Shown one piece after another: positions 37,400-49,755 of a stretch of DNA of 64,000 bases. Both the position numbers and the translations under genes were made by a program. This DNA is from Sipunculus nudus. Lineage: Eukaryota; Annelida; Sipuncula; Golfingiida; Sipunculidae. The first letter of the stretch is position 1. Each line of letters opens with the position of its first letter. The DNA is taken from contig CM049309.1 in the NCBI GenBank assembly GCA_026874595.1, positions 13,442,576-13,506,575 on the forward strand, given 5' to 3'. The notes under the pieces are model-generated. The model worked only from the letters and a program-made list of their open reading frames with translations, was not told the DNA's origin and ran no database searches.

Positions 37400-38330
37400 T
37401 TTTGCCTTCATCCAATGAATAAAAGTCAGTACATGTTGAACACTGGTCAGTGGTTCTTATAAAACTAGGCTGGCATCAGCACATGTTGGACACCAGTCAA
37501 CATCTCCTTCTAAAACTGGGCTGGCATCAGTAATTGTTGGACACTGGTCAACATCTCCTTCTAAAACTGGGCAAACAACAGTACATGTTGGACACTGGTC
37601 AACACCTCCTTATAAAACTGGGCTAACATCAGTACTTTGTGGATACTGGTCAACAGTACATGTTAAAACAGGGCTGGTATCAGTACATGTTGGACACTGG
37701 TCAACACCTTATAAAACCAGGCTGACATCAGTACATGTTGGACACTGGTCCACACCTTATAAAATTGGGCTGACATCAGTCCATGTTGGACACTGGTCAA
37801 CACCTTATAAAACTGTTCTGACATCAGTACATGTTGGACACTGGTCAACACCTCCTTATAAAATCATGCTGGCATCAGTACTTGTTGGACAGTGGTCAAC
37901 AGCTCATTATAAAATTTGGCAAAAATCAGTATATGTTTGACACTGGTCAACAGTTCCCTATAAAACTTGGCTGATATCAATACATTGTTGGCCACTGGTC
38001 AATACCTCATTTTAAAACTGGGCTGACATCAGTACATGTTGGACACTGGTCCACACCTTATAAAACTGTTTTGACATCAGTATATGTTGGACACTGGTCA
38101 ACACCTAATAAAACCAGGCTAGTATCAGTACATGTTGGACACTGGTCAACACCTCATAAAACTGGGCTGGTATCAGTACATGTTGGACACTAAGGTGAAT
38201 GGTTCTTATAAAGCTGGGGCTGACACCAGTACATGTTGGACATAATGGTGAATGGTTCTTATAAAGCTGGGGCTGACACCAGTACATGTTGAACATCCTG
38301 GTCAACTGGTTCTTATGAAGCTAGATGGGT
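37400..38330. repeat. Minisatellite of about 50 bp, about 18 copies
   Basis: Units read about CATCAGTACATGTTGGACAC, TGGTCAACACC and TATAAAACTGGGCTG. Lengths vary from about 45 to 58 bp because of indels (CTCCT present or absent). The last three units share TGAATGGTTCTTATAAAGCT. The minus-strand ORFs here repeat with the same period and are not genes. Confidence 0.9.
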
Positions 38331-38884
38331 GTCTTTGATGGCACCGCTGGGACAGATCACACACACAGCACTGTTTCCTGTACCAGAGACTGCCCCCAGC
38401 ACACCATTCAATCTGAGAGGACTGCCAGCTGCAGCACTAGGGGCAGCTTTATTGCCGTGGAAATGCTTCATTTCCCTCACTTCATGGATTAGTCAGAGGG
38501 TACCCTGATCTCTGTCTGAAGGGATGTCCAGAATTCCTATATGCAAGGCTCCTCCTGGAGAATGACCTACATGAAAATTTTATGGATGATACTCATGTAG
38601 AGGGCTTGGAATGTAGAGCTGATATCATATTTCAAATTGGTTATATGGGGAATACTCTATATTATTTTCCACAAATATTAAATGATATGGGTAAGATACT
38701 AATGCTAAGAAATGTTTCAGATATAAATGTGTTTGTAGTCAATAATGTGTGTGAGTTGATGATATCTGTGTGTTGATATTTTATATATTCAGTGGATCTT
38801 TTTATAATGAATAATATTAGTGAATTATGTCTCCTCTCAAATGGTGGGAGACATATAGTGTTTGGTCTATCAGTGTTGATGTTG

Positions 38885-39450
38885 TCCATAGTCGTCTGTG
38901 TTATTTCTTATGAATGTGATAACTTTTGAGCCACTCAGTGTATTTTTTTCATGAAATTTGATATTTCAGTTGTTTCTGCCAGATTCTGAGATGGTGACCT
39001 TGATCTGAATCCTCAAGGTCAAATCAGCTGAACTACAGCTCATTGTTTTTCGTAATTCTTGTGAATGAGACAATTTTTGAAGCACTGAACAAGTTCTCAA
39101 ACAAGTTAGAGAACTAGTGACCTTGACCTTTATCTTCAAGGTCAAATCAGCCAGAAAAGAAATTTTTGGTGAACACTAAATTTTGAACCACTTATTATTA
39201 TTTTTTTGTAAATTTGATATGTCAGTTGTTTTGATCAAAAGCTCAGACCAGTTAAAAAACTGGTGACCTTGACCTTCACCTTAAAGGTCAAATCTTCAGA
39301 AATCTAGGATTTTTGTGAGCCACATAACTTTTGAAGTACTACATGTTTATTTTCTTAAATATGAAACACCAATTGTTTCAACCAAGTGCTCAGAGAGTTT
39401 GCAAACCAAGGTGTGTTATCCTTTGAACTTGATCTATAAGGTCTATAGTC
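38885..39450. repeat. Dispersed repeat family D, copy 1
   Basis: About four units of roughly 140 bp contain CTGGTGACCTTGACCTTCA or a variant, AAGGTCAAATC, a 'TTTTTGTGAGCCAC-ATAACTTTTGAAG' type phrase and a TTTGATATTTCAGTTGTTT phrase. It shares these with 52.53-52.75 kb. No coding potential seen. Confidence 0.75.
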
Positions 39451-40299
39451 CATTTCACCACCTGCTGTCCACCTGTTTTTTGTAGATAATTTACTTAAAA
39501 GTTTATATTTTTTAATATTTTCCAAGAAAACAACATATGGAAGTGACAACCTAATATGGCAGTTAAGAATTTTACCATAAATCTACCGTTTATGTTTCAC
39601 AACATTTTAGTCTCTTTATCATGATCTGGCAGATGTGGTGTGTCCCTCCATAAGTAGCCATCTTTGTTTTACCTGGTTATATTTTTTAGAGTGTTTACAT
39701 GAGATCATCCAATCAGCAGCTGTTATTTGAGGCTGTTTTTGCATGTGACCAAAGACCTTGACCGCCATAAGTGGGTCTCATATGTTGTAAAATGTACAAT
39801 GATTTCTCATATTTTCAGAAAATTCTGTTATCAAATAAGGTATAAGGTAGGTATTTAGCTACCTTATTGAAAATAAGGTTCTGTAATCCTCTCCTCTACA
39901 CTATAATTGTTTCCCTTGAAATGTACCTAATAAAAATTTTCATAGCAAATAACAGGTGGACATGAGGGGATGAAATGGACTATAATCTGTTGAAATATAC
40001 ATGAAAAAAAACAACTTCATACTAGTTTGCATGCTGTTTGTCTGATCTTCATTAACTAGCCTGAGTAATTTCAGCCCTGGTATGCCTGTACATGCTTGTT
40101 AGTTGCAGTATGAATCAGCCCTCCATTGCTGCCTGTTCTGACATATCCCAGAAGCCAGTCACCTTGTACTCTATATCAGATCTTAGTGCTGTAATAAATG
40201 AGAGGATTTAACTATTACTTGGATTACATAAATGCTAACACTATAGTGTTCATCTTAGTATCATCTTGGTAAATATAAGTTTTGTGCCCATTTATCCAT

Positions 40300-40515
40300 T
40301 TCATTGATGATTGGTTGTTTTCTATTATAATCTATTAAATTTGTTGCCTCTTTGTTTAATCAATCATAAACGAGAATATATGCACATACAAAGATGTCAT
40401 ATTATCTAGAAATAAAAAAAACAATTAACAGTGAACAACTTTAAAACTGGACTTCTAGCAGCAGACAAGTGTAAACAACCCATCTCTGACCTTGACCTTT
40501 TAGCATGACCATAAT
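40300..40515. repeat. Dispersed repeat family C, copy 2
   Basis: Same order of words as 29.89-30.10 kb, with about 20 extra bases near 40425. It is followed by TGACCTTGACCTTTTAGC, where copy 1 has a diverged CTGAACCTTAACCTTTTG. Confidence 0.65.
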
Positions 40516-42375
40516 TTGCTCTCAGTCATTACTGCCATTTTTGAACTTCGGCCATTTTCTGCGATTATTTGCATACAAACCAGATGACACCTATGTAAAT
40601 TTAACCAAATAATTATTTACACCATGTATATACCAAGCTTCACTCAGGACCGGGAGCTGCTTTGCAAGTATATATATATTGGACTTGGACTAAAATATCT
40701 ATGTTTACAACGGAAATATCATGTGAAATTCAGCCCATAGCCTTTAAATCTTTAGGTGAGTACCTAAACTAGAGTATATTGTCCTGCCATTGGTATTTTG
40801 ACTGATAGCTAAGATTATTTTTACTTTGACAACTTCCCCAGATCACTTTGGGGTGTTTATATATCTTCCATTAACAAAAACAGTCATGATTTAAAAAAAT
40901 CAAAATCTAATTAAATCGCCTCCAATAATGATTATTAATTTCTACACCAGAGGTCACTACCAGTAGAGGTGTCAAGCTGTGTTCACATACAGATTCAGAT
41001 TAATTGCACAAATTAATCTCTGACCACAAAATTTTATTGAAACCAATCAAGAATTTCTTTATATATTTTTCACACAGACAAATACCAAAATGACAAAGAG
41101 ACAGACATGAATGAATACATGACCTCCACTTGATGATGTACTTGTGCACACAACTATTGGATAGGGTTCACTCATCTGTTTAAATTGAATGTGAAAGGGA
41201 GCAGCTTCAATGTATAGGGATCAGGTTCAGTGTAAGTAATGTATTTTCATTATATCAGCCCTGCTCTAGTTCCTAGTGATAATGAAATGACTAAACAACA
41301 TCACATGTGACCAGAAACTGACTGTAATCACCATTACCCAGTAATATTTGTGTGCGTAGTTGTGATTTTTTTTAGTATCCTAATGATTATAACCAAGTCA
41401 GGTGATGGGGTAGATGAAGAAAAACTAGTTTGGGGTAACACCCAACATACTATCTCAACAAACCCACATAATTACTTTGCCAGAAAGCTGAGTGGACTTG
41501 GTAATGCCACAAGCAGTAGTTAAGTTGATTTATTTAGATTGCCAATAGGGGTTGATGGGACCTTTCATGAGGCCGTATTAACCAGAGCCCACTGGCCAGC
41601 TTCAGTTTGCTATTCCTATCACCTTCCCCACAGGAGGTCTGACCTTTGACCCTGAGGCCCTATCCAGTAACGCAGTGGGTCTGCTGGCAGGGTCAGAAGT
41701 CCGCAATTAGTGTTGTTGTTGTCAAACATAGCAGTAACTGTGAATGGCTCCACTAGAGGGAGGGAGTGTCAGCAACCAATCAAGTCAGTCTTTGATGATC
41801 CGTCTGGCCAGCAACTGCTCCTTGCTGCTGCTTCTGCTTTGAAAACCCGAAACTGAGCTGTCTTTCAGCTGGTGACTTAATATCTGCCCACCACGGGACC
41901 AGCCCTCATTGGTTACAGGTCAAGCCTGTACATGTTATGCACTCTGAAAAGGTTTGGATGTCAGTCCCCCAAGGTCTTCATACCATATGAGCAACAATTT
42001 CATTTACCCTGCAGTGCAGCTCAGATTGCAATTTTCTGAACAGAATTAGATGTTCTTGGTATCATTTCTGTCTTTCTTATTAAAAATTGTCTGTTTAAAT
42101 TATGTCTACTTCACATAGAACACCCACTTGTAAAAAAGCTCTATCATCCATTGGGACCTGGAGCCATGTTCCATTTTATACTCATTTGACCAGCCTTCCA
42201 GTCTTCTAGAATTTTCCCCTAACAGCACCATGCAATTCACCCTAGTATTGTATCACTTATTAAGAGGCATGCTTGATTACAATTGAAAGACTGACAAGTA
42301 CTATGGTTAAGGTATGTCTCAGTGTTTTATCAAACAGATATATTATGAAAAAAGTCTGATGCTGTTTTAAAAATA
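40516..42375. other. Non-coding DNA with a complex island
   Basis: AT-rich, with a GC-richer island at 41.56-41.90 kb that lacks an ORF of note. Confidence 0.4.
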
Positions 42376-42552
42376 CAGTAAAGCCTTGCCTAACGACCAC
42401 CTGAGTTTAGCGACCATCTCAAAATAATGACCACTTTTTCATGGTCCCAATTCTTTTTTGCTCTTTATATAAGACCTCCCTTAGATGACCACCTCAATAA
42501 TGTGACCACTAGATCAAGGTACCATTGGTGGTGAGAATTTTGAGGTTTCACA
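42376..42552. mobile_element. Diverged CAGTRAAAC-type MITE
   Basis: The element begins CAGTAAAGCCTTGCCTAACG, and the right end's reverse complement is CTGTGAAACCTCA. TA precedes the left end; the right flank is CA. Inside, ACGACCACCTGAG, GATGACCACCTCA and similar phrases recur, as in the 8.45-kb element. It is about 177 bp and non-coding. Confidence 0.5.
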
Positions 42553-42804
42553 GCATAACATAAGAAGCAAGAATGTTTATATCATAACTGATAAATTGTT
42601 TTGAATTCTGGAAAAGATTTTAAACTCACTAAGTATCTCTTTCCACTCATGATTTAGTTATCACTTTTTCTCCTTCTCCTGACTAAAGCTTCTGTTCCAT
42701 AAATAAAAAAATAAGATAAAAAATAAATAATGATAAATAATAAAAATATTCTCATGAAATGGGTGTAAGACAAAATACCTATAAGGCAAAAAATCTTCCC
42801 ATAT

Positions 42805-43290
42805 AACCCCCCCCCTACACACCCTATTCAAAAGGTTCATCCCCATGTCACAACTATGACTATTTAAGTACTTCAACAAAAGGGGGGAGGGGCCAGGTGT
42901 CTGAGATTTATTTGTACCCACATTAATTATCCAACACCGTTTAACATGTCTTCCACTTATGGGGGGGGGGGGGGGGGGGGGGGTACTGTGCTGTTGACCA
43001 AGGGAGAAGTTGGGGGGGGGGGGGGTTCTGGATTTGTCTGTACCCCCATTCATTATCAAACACCATATAGTACAACCTACCACATATACATATATGAAAC
43101 TCTAGCTTTAATACATCTGTCCCTTATGGGGGAGGGTGGTTGGGTTACATACTGTGCTATTGACCAAGGGAGATTTTCTTTTGGTGGGATTGGGTGGGGG
43201 GGGGGGGGGTGTCTCGGAATTAGTCTGCAACATTATAGCACAGCCTGGTACCACATGTAGATATATGGAATCCTAGCTTTTACATATATC
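42805..43290. repeat. Degenerate poly-G tandem block
   Basis: Three diverged units share CTTATGGGGG, GTGCT(G/A)TTGACCAAGGGAGA, a G tract, then GAxTTxxTCTG(T/C)A and CATATATGGAA-TCCTAGCTTT text. It contains G runs of 23 (42961-42983), 14 (43012-43025) and 14 bases (43196-43209). The overlapping ORFs with proline or glycine runs come from this and are not genes. Confidence 0.75.
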
Positions 43291-44625
43291 TTCCATTGCT
43301 TTTTCTTATCTCTGACGAATCTCAGCTGTAACTATGTCTGTAATATAATGAGAATCATTAATTTACATGAACATATATGTTTACTGTAGATGGTATAGGA
43401 TACTCTCATTGGCTAAGTAAATAATAGAAGAAATTAGTGAATAGTGAAAAAATGTTTTATAAGTCAGCTTATCAAATTATCCCCAGAGCGTCTGAGGCAA
43501 TGGCAGAAGCGTGCCACAGGGAGTTGTACAAGCGACAGCTAATTTAGCTTGTTAAGGGATAATTTGTGCTTAAGAGGGAAAGTGTGGGCTGCCAAAAGAT
43601 AAGTCATAACACTGTATAAAGAAGATATATATGTGCAGTGAAAATAGAGTTCTTATTACTGATGTGATTTGCCAAATATGGTTGAAAGCGGTGCTCTGCA
43701 TTTATGACTAATTCAGTTATATCATCGCGGGAGTGCATTAGCCAGCCAAGATGTAGAGAATTGTTGGCACGCTTGTGAATTGGTGACCAGTGCAAGACAG
43801 CACGTGCCAAGACAAAATCACATCAACATTCCAAATTTACGCTATACATCGGGCCACCTTTGAGGAATTATGGGACTGTCTCTAGTGATAGGGACTGAGC
43901 TGCATGTGTAGTTTTTGTCATATTTAATGAATTTTGCTGTTAATTTGAGGAATGTTGACTGTTCCGCATCAGTCGATACACCTGACATGTCCAATCCAAT
44001 AACAGGCTGACCTGTTGCTGGACTGATGCAGCGCTGACTGAGGATGATTATTTCTTGTTGATGCAGCTAATGGGTTTATGACTTAAGTGACAACATTAAT
44101 TGTATCTTACTGCCTGCCTTGCTGTCTTTCCTTTCATAGTGTATAACCTTGAAATGGGCATTAAAGGTTGAGAGGCTCATTGAATTTACTGTACTGATTG
44201 GATTATTGGGCTGCAATCGCTATGGCGACTGGTACTGGATGCTACAGAAGCCTACCCTGTACCCTCAGAATGCCCAGCTTGACTGCTTGTGGCTATGTAA
44301 AAAAAGTGAATGGTCCCTTGAATAATGATTATTAATATTTGTTCCTACAAGAATTTCTCATGTTTTATTATATAACAGTATGTGACATAGGTGACAAAAT
44401 GACAAATTATTTTAATTTCATAATGTTCTGCTCATTATAAATTCATAGTTATTCAAGACATGGCATGAGTTGAAGCTTGTCAGAAACTGAAAGTTAATTG
44501 ACATATGCTTTTTTTTATTGGACTGGATCATTTGAAAGTTTAGAATTGAAGAAAACTTTGACTGTTCAACCCATCTTGGCAACTAAGTAGAGGTATAGAA
44601 AATATGTTCTGTGTGTCTATGTGTT

Positions 44626-44649
44626 TGAGAGAGAGAGAGAGAGAGAGAG
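44626..44649. repeat. (GA)n microsatellite
   Basis: About twelve GA units followed by GTGTGT and a G-rich stretch. Confidence 0.85.
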
Positions 44650-44790
44650 TGTGTTGTGGGGTGGGTGGGGTGGGGGGGAAGGAGCGCAACTCATATATTT
44701 CCAACTGTATTATCAGTCATATGACCTAAATTAAAGGTATCATACCACTATTAACATTTAGCCTAAAAATCACTTTACCATCCTTATTTA

Positions 44791-44840
44791 GTATATATAT
44801 ATATCTATATAATTATATATATATATGTGTGTGTGTGTGT
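44791..44840. repeat. TA/TG microsatellite
   Basis: TATATA runs passing into TGTGTGTGTG. Confidence 0.85.
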
Positions 44841-45055
44841 TTCTTTATTGTTTTGAAATAAGCAAATAATAGCTGATTCAATTTCAATAACTAAAGTCTG
44901 AAAAGACTGATTTTCATATTTAAAGTGTACTCTTTGTTTAAAAAATAAATAAATTTAATGTTGACATTTTTTACTAGACCAAACTATTTAATGCAGCACA
45001 TGGTATATAGGTGGTGCATGTATTGCACCTGCTTGGCAAAATCAGTACAAAAAAA

Positions 45056-45069
45056 CTATATATATATAT

Positions 45070-45100
<31 letters not shown>
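45056..45100. repeat. (TA)n then (CA)n microsatellite
   Basis: A TA run followed by about thirteen CA units (45074-45100). It gives His/Thr runs in two overlapping short ORFs. Confidence 0.9.
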
Positions 45101-45934
45101 AAGAGAACAAAACATCATAGTGGGTCTTTTAGAAAAGTCAAAGGTAAAAAAATCAATAATCAGCCTATTCATGTGGTGAGTTTGTTATTTAACTCATGCT
45201 TGCAAGGTCCTGCTGATAATAGTTCGTTTATCAAAGCTTGGACAGAAGGACTATGATTTACAGAGCCCTCTAGTGTCAGTGATTAAAATCACTGAGGTCA
45301 TCACCTGTCCACGAAACTTGTTTGATATTTCCAATATCCCAGAATGTGCATGCAGAATGTGCACGCAGAATGTGCTCTTCATATGTCACGGTGAACATGG
45401 CAGGTTATTTGTTTATATGCCATTTGCTGTAACATTTAGCATCTTAAAATGTAAACAATTGTTTCAACTGTTAATCATGCATATTTAGTCCTTATTATAT
45501 GTATTTGAAACTTAAAATGTCAGCTCTATAATAAAATATGGCCGCCATTCTGTTAAAGTTACTGGAAACCTCTTGTGAAGCATTACTGTGACAAGATCTT
45601 GAGATTTTTTAGGTACAAGTGGCAAGTTATCACACATACCACCCCTAGTGGTGTGGCAGAACTCGTCACCTCCTGTTTTATGAAGCCTCTGGCAAAACCA
45701 AATTTGTCAAACACTTAATAGCATACATGAAACCTCCATCAAAATTACAGCTCTGTCTCTCTGTATTGGCAAATGTGTTTAATGTGTATAACACCTCTTA
45801 TAGAAGATCTCCAGCAGGTCCCTCAATGGTGGAGGAGTTTATATTTTACGACACAGACTGAGTGCTCTTTTCTGAACCAGGCAAAACACTGAGTTATACA
45901 GTTTCTTGATTAAATAATATATATCTTGATATTT

Positions 45935-46165
45935 TTGTCTGCAAGGAGGTTATGTTTTTATTCATGTCTGTTTGTTTGTTGGTTGGTCTGTCTGCAAGAT
46001 AATGCAAAATATTCCACAAAACTTTATGGAAGAATGGGACATTGGCCAGGGAAGACCCTACTTAATACTATTGGTGTGTATAATCAGAATAGAGAGGCAG
46101 GTCGGAAAGAAATGTTGTTCTGCTTGGGTGGAAGTATGCACTGTATTGGCAGTGTGCCACTCTAG
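45935..46165 (+). repeat. Dispersed repeat: single minisatellite unit plus tail
   Basis: One partial monomer (GCAAGGAGGTTATG) is followed by a TTTGTTTGTTGGTTGGTCTG stretch and a tail reading about AGAATGGGACATTGGCCAGG. The same order occurs in reverse complement at 59.9-60.2 kb, where the matching text is AGTGGGACATCAGGCAGGGA. The shared tail shows that minisatellite and tail disperse as one unit. Two overlapping plus-strand ORFs across it have no recognisable domain. Confidence 0.65.
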
Positions 46166-48952
46166 TTATCAGATGTAATGATGAATTTTTATGATTGATC
46201 CTTGGGAGTCAGAGGTCAGCCTTGAGACAGGACTTGTTGGGGACAAAGGGGGACAGGGGGTAGGTTACTGGCATTCTTGTCAAGATGATCAAGAAAGCTG
46301 GCTGTCAGGGTGGCTGTTTGTGCGGCTGGCCCAGCACTGCTTCAGGTTGAACATTAAGAAAACCCCGAAGTGGGTGTCACCTGAACCGTCTGCCACGTGG
46401 ATGTCACATTAAGTAGGAACCACATTTACACAGCTGTTTAATCTGCTTTATTAAACGCGCTGGCACATACACTCCCAAAAGGCAGGGTGAAGTACCGGCT
46501 TTGTGTCCAGAACAAAGACACCCCAACAAAAATACGCAAATATTGAATTAGCTTTTTGTGTTACAGACTGGATGCTTTATTTCATTACAAGCACGGGTAA
46601 CATTACAGAGGCACGCGAGCGACCAAGACTTTCTTGAAAAAGCGGTGTCTTGTTACGGCGTGCCGCTGAAGTGATGCCACCAGAATCTCTAGTGCTTCAC
46701 TGGCTCACTCTTACCAAACTTGTTCTGCACTTGTGAACAAACGATACAATTGTGTTTCCTGGTCTTCCAGACCTTTGCTGTAACAGCCACCAGCATTTCA
46801 AAAACAAAAAGTATGTTTTGAGAGAAAACATGTACAAAGTGCTTGCTATACAACAGTCATTACATACATACAGCAGTCTCGGCTGTAGACATAATATGTG
46901 AACAGCAGATCCCCAGTGGTGCATGCTTTGCTTGTCTGTGCATGGACATGCTGTTGTACCGCTGTGACAGCCTCAGGCCTGATCTTGCCCTGGTCATGTC
47001 TGTGCTTGCTGGCTGCCCTAAATGTACCTTCCTGCTGCACAAAATTCCCGCTAAAACTAGAACATCCCAAAATAACAGGGATACCAATACTCATATACAT
47101 AATACCACAATGTCAGTCAGCACTTCATACTACTAATTCTCCACTATTTCTTATTTTCTCGTTTTTTAATTAACAGTTCCTCCTCTTTATAGTTAAGTTT
47201 TGGTGTGGGTTGTAAGGATATACCACAGGGGCTGTTTCTTGCCATTGGGTTCAGCAGCCAAGCTTGTCGTAACTTGTCACCCTTCAGGTTTGTGCAAAAT
47301 AGTTTTAAACACACAGGTTCTTGACCTCTGGTGAAGATGAAAATTAAATCACCATGGGAGGGTATGAGTGATTGGCCTGATGTGGGTTTTGGACAGAAAC
47401 GTTTGGCTCATGAAGATTGATGTTTCTTGCGGTTTCTCTTTTCTTTTACGCCCTGAATCATGAGATCTGGATAGTTAACGCTGTGATTTTCCATTAATGT
47501 ATAAATTCAGGATAATATTATACAAATATGTAGAGCATTTCTCTTTTATACATTATTTGTGCATCAATTGTTTCATAGGTTATATTCATAAAATTCTGCA
47601 CTTACCTTGTGTGTTAGATCTTGAAGCCATAAATTTATCACAGCCAAAACACTGATGAAGTAAATGTGTTTTATAAAGATAAATTTATGCTGCCCACTTG
47701 ATAGGTATGGCTTGTTAAGATCAAGAAGTGTTGGTACTTATATATGTGAAAAGGCTACTTATTACTGAACTGTATTTGGTTACTTAAAACAAAAATATGT
47801 AATGTTTGCTGACATTTTAATGTGAAATATCAATTAGAAAACTTGTAACTGTCATGTGACAGTCAGAGATAAATACCTGTAAGACACTGATAGCAAGCAT
47901 ACATGGTGGTTCTGTTATACCCTACAAGAGGGTGCTGGAGGTCTGTTTCACCCCCCCCCCCCCCCCCCCAGGTGTACATGTGCCACTTTTACCTAAGGTC
48001 AATGTAATGTATTCTGTAAAATGATGAAACTGGTGGTCTAACTGGAAAAAACAAACTGACTGAACTGTTTAAGGAACAGATGCACCAGATATCATTTTGA
48101 CCTTCATAACATATTAAAACCATTTGTATACTTGAACACTTTTTTTACTCTGGAAGATTTGCTTCACCAAACCTGAACATTTAGGTTCACATGAAAATAA
48201 AATGGGTAGATTTTATTGTATGATGGAATTTTAGCCCTGGAAACTATTGTATGTAGGATCTGCTCTTGCCGCTGGACCAACCAGTGGACCAGATAATTGA
48301 TTTCATGACCCATCTGTCCAGGATATTTGTTAAGTGTTAATAACTGAGTGAGTATCCATGGTTTTCATCTTGATCCAGAGCAGCCAGTATTTATTGGATT
48401 CTGTAGAATATCATTTCAAGTACCACACTGTATGATCAAAACACTTCTTCCATTATATTAACAAAGGATAGAAACTGAAAAAAAATATTCAAATGTTAGG
48501 AAATTGTTAGAATGACTGATAAGTACTTTGATGTAATTTTGATATTTAAGATGTTTTGTATTTGTTTGTATCTCCCTATAAACCATATCTCACTACCTGT
48601 CATACATGATATGGCCATTTTAAGGTAGAAATTATCAATAAATGATATGTAAAAAAAAAGTGTATACACATATCATAAGGAGTCACCAGATGACTCTCTG
48701 AAGTGAAAATTCAGATAGGTAAACTGATTCTTGTGTCAGCATTATACTTGAATGTAGTAAGATGTTATCCATATTAGATTGATGATAACACAAGTGCTAT
48801 TAACAGTACATCAGTTCCTGTGAGGTAAGGGGTGATGTAAGCATCACCAAGAGTTTCATCAGCAGGTTATGATGAGCCTGTCAGGAGTCTTTTTCCAACT
48901 ACAGTATTCAAGATAGGACCTTCAGTATTACAGAAAAAAAAATCCCAGAGAT
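46166..48952. other. Non-coding DNA; stop-poor stretch at 46.84-47.17 kb
   Basis: Five overlapping frames on both strands are open at 46843-47173, a GC-richer stretch poor in stop codons. None shows a recognisable domain. A further complex island lies at 46.40-46.70 kb. Confidence 0.4.
47949..47969. repeat. Poly-C tract
   Basis: About 20 uninterrupted C bases, among the longest C tracts in the window. Confidence 0.9.
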
Positions 48953-49590
48953 ATGTCTCTGCCAGAGAGGATGGTGTTTTCACCTGTGTTTATATTTCCA
49001 TCAAGGAGGGTTATGTTTTCTCCTGTGTATATATTTCCATCTAGGAGGGTTATGTTTTCTCTTGGGTTTTTATTTCTATCAAGGAGGGTTATGTTTACTC
49101 CTGGGTTTATATTTTCATCAAGCAAGGTTATGTTTACTCCTGGGTTTGTATTTCCATCAAGGAGGGTTATGTTTTCTCCTGTGTGTATATTTCCGTCTAG
49201 AAGGGTTATGTTTTCTCCTGTGTTAATATTTCCATCAAGGAGGGTTATGTCTTCTCCTGTGTTAATATTTCCATCAAGGAGGGTTATTTTTTCTCCTGTG
49301 TATATATTTCCATCTAGGAGGATTATGTTTTCTCTTGGGTTTTTATTTCTATCAAGGAGGGTTATGATTTCATCTGTGTTTATATTTCCATCAAGGAGGG
49401 TTATGTTTTCACCAGTGTTTATATTTCCACCAAGGAGGGTTATGTTTTCTCCTGTGTTAATATTTCCGTCAAGGAGGGTTATGTTGTTACCTGTGTTTTA
49501 TTTCAACCAAGGAGGGTTATGTTATCACCTGTGTTTATATTTCCATCAAGGAGGGTAATGTTTTCTCCTTTGTGTATATCCAAGTGTTAA
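48953..49590. repeat. 39-bp minisatellite, about 16 copies
   Basis: The unit contains AAGGAGGGTTATGTTTTC and CTGTGTTTATATTTCC and repeats every 39 bp (for example GAGGG at 49006, 49045, 49084 and 49162), with one 38-bp step near 49500. Because 39 is a multiple of three and the unit lacks stops, frames stay open for up to 201 codons on the plus strand and 65 on the minus. That is a by-product of the period rather than evidence of a gene. The monomer is the same family as at 7.8, 45.9 and 60.0 kb, in inverse orientation to 7.8 and 60.0 kb. Confidence 0.9.
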
Positions 49591-49689
49591 GTTAATGTTT
49601 TCAACCATGTTTAACAGGTAGTCTGTCTATTATCAAAACTAATATAAACACATTAAAGGATTGAAAAACAAAACTTGATGAATGATTAT

Positions 49690-49755
49690 GGATTGTGCAG
49701 ACCCTATTATATTTTGGTGGTAATCAGGATCCAAATGTGGGTCAAAGATGATTTC
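49690..49755 (+). repeat. Tail fragment of the minisatellite-bearing repeat
   Basis: ATTTTGGTGGTAATCAGGAT lies about 120 bp past the 39-bp array. I recognise similar 'TTTTGGTGGTGATCCGGATC' wording from dispersed repeats of marine invertebrates, usually downstream of a TTTG/TTGG-rich stretch. It probably belongs to the same mobile unit as the array. Confidence 0.45.

Larger units (their letters stand above)
43291..45934. other. Non-coding DNA with a complex island
   Basis: A mixed-composition island at 43.48-44.29 kb, then AT-rich DNA with the microsatellites listed. No supported exon. Confidence 0.4.

Noticed and set aside
42661-43083. 140-codon minus-strand ORF
   Set aside because: Proline runs come from the poly-G block; the rest is unrecognised.
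48953-49558. 201-codon plus-strand ORF as a repeat protein gene
   Set aside because: It is fully explained by a stop-free 39-bp minisatellite; frames are also open on the minus strand and the same monomer occurs as a 37-bp, out-of-frame array elsewhere.
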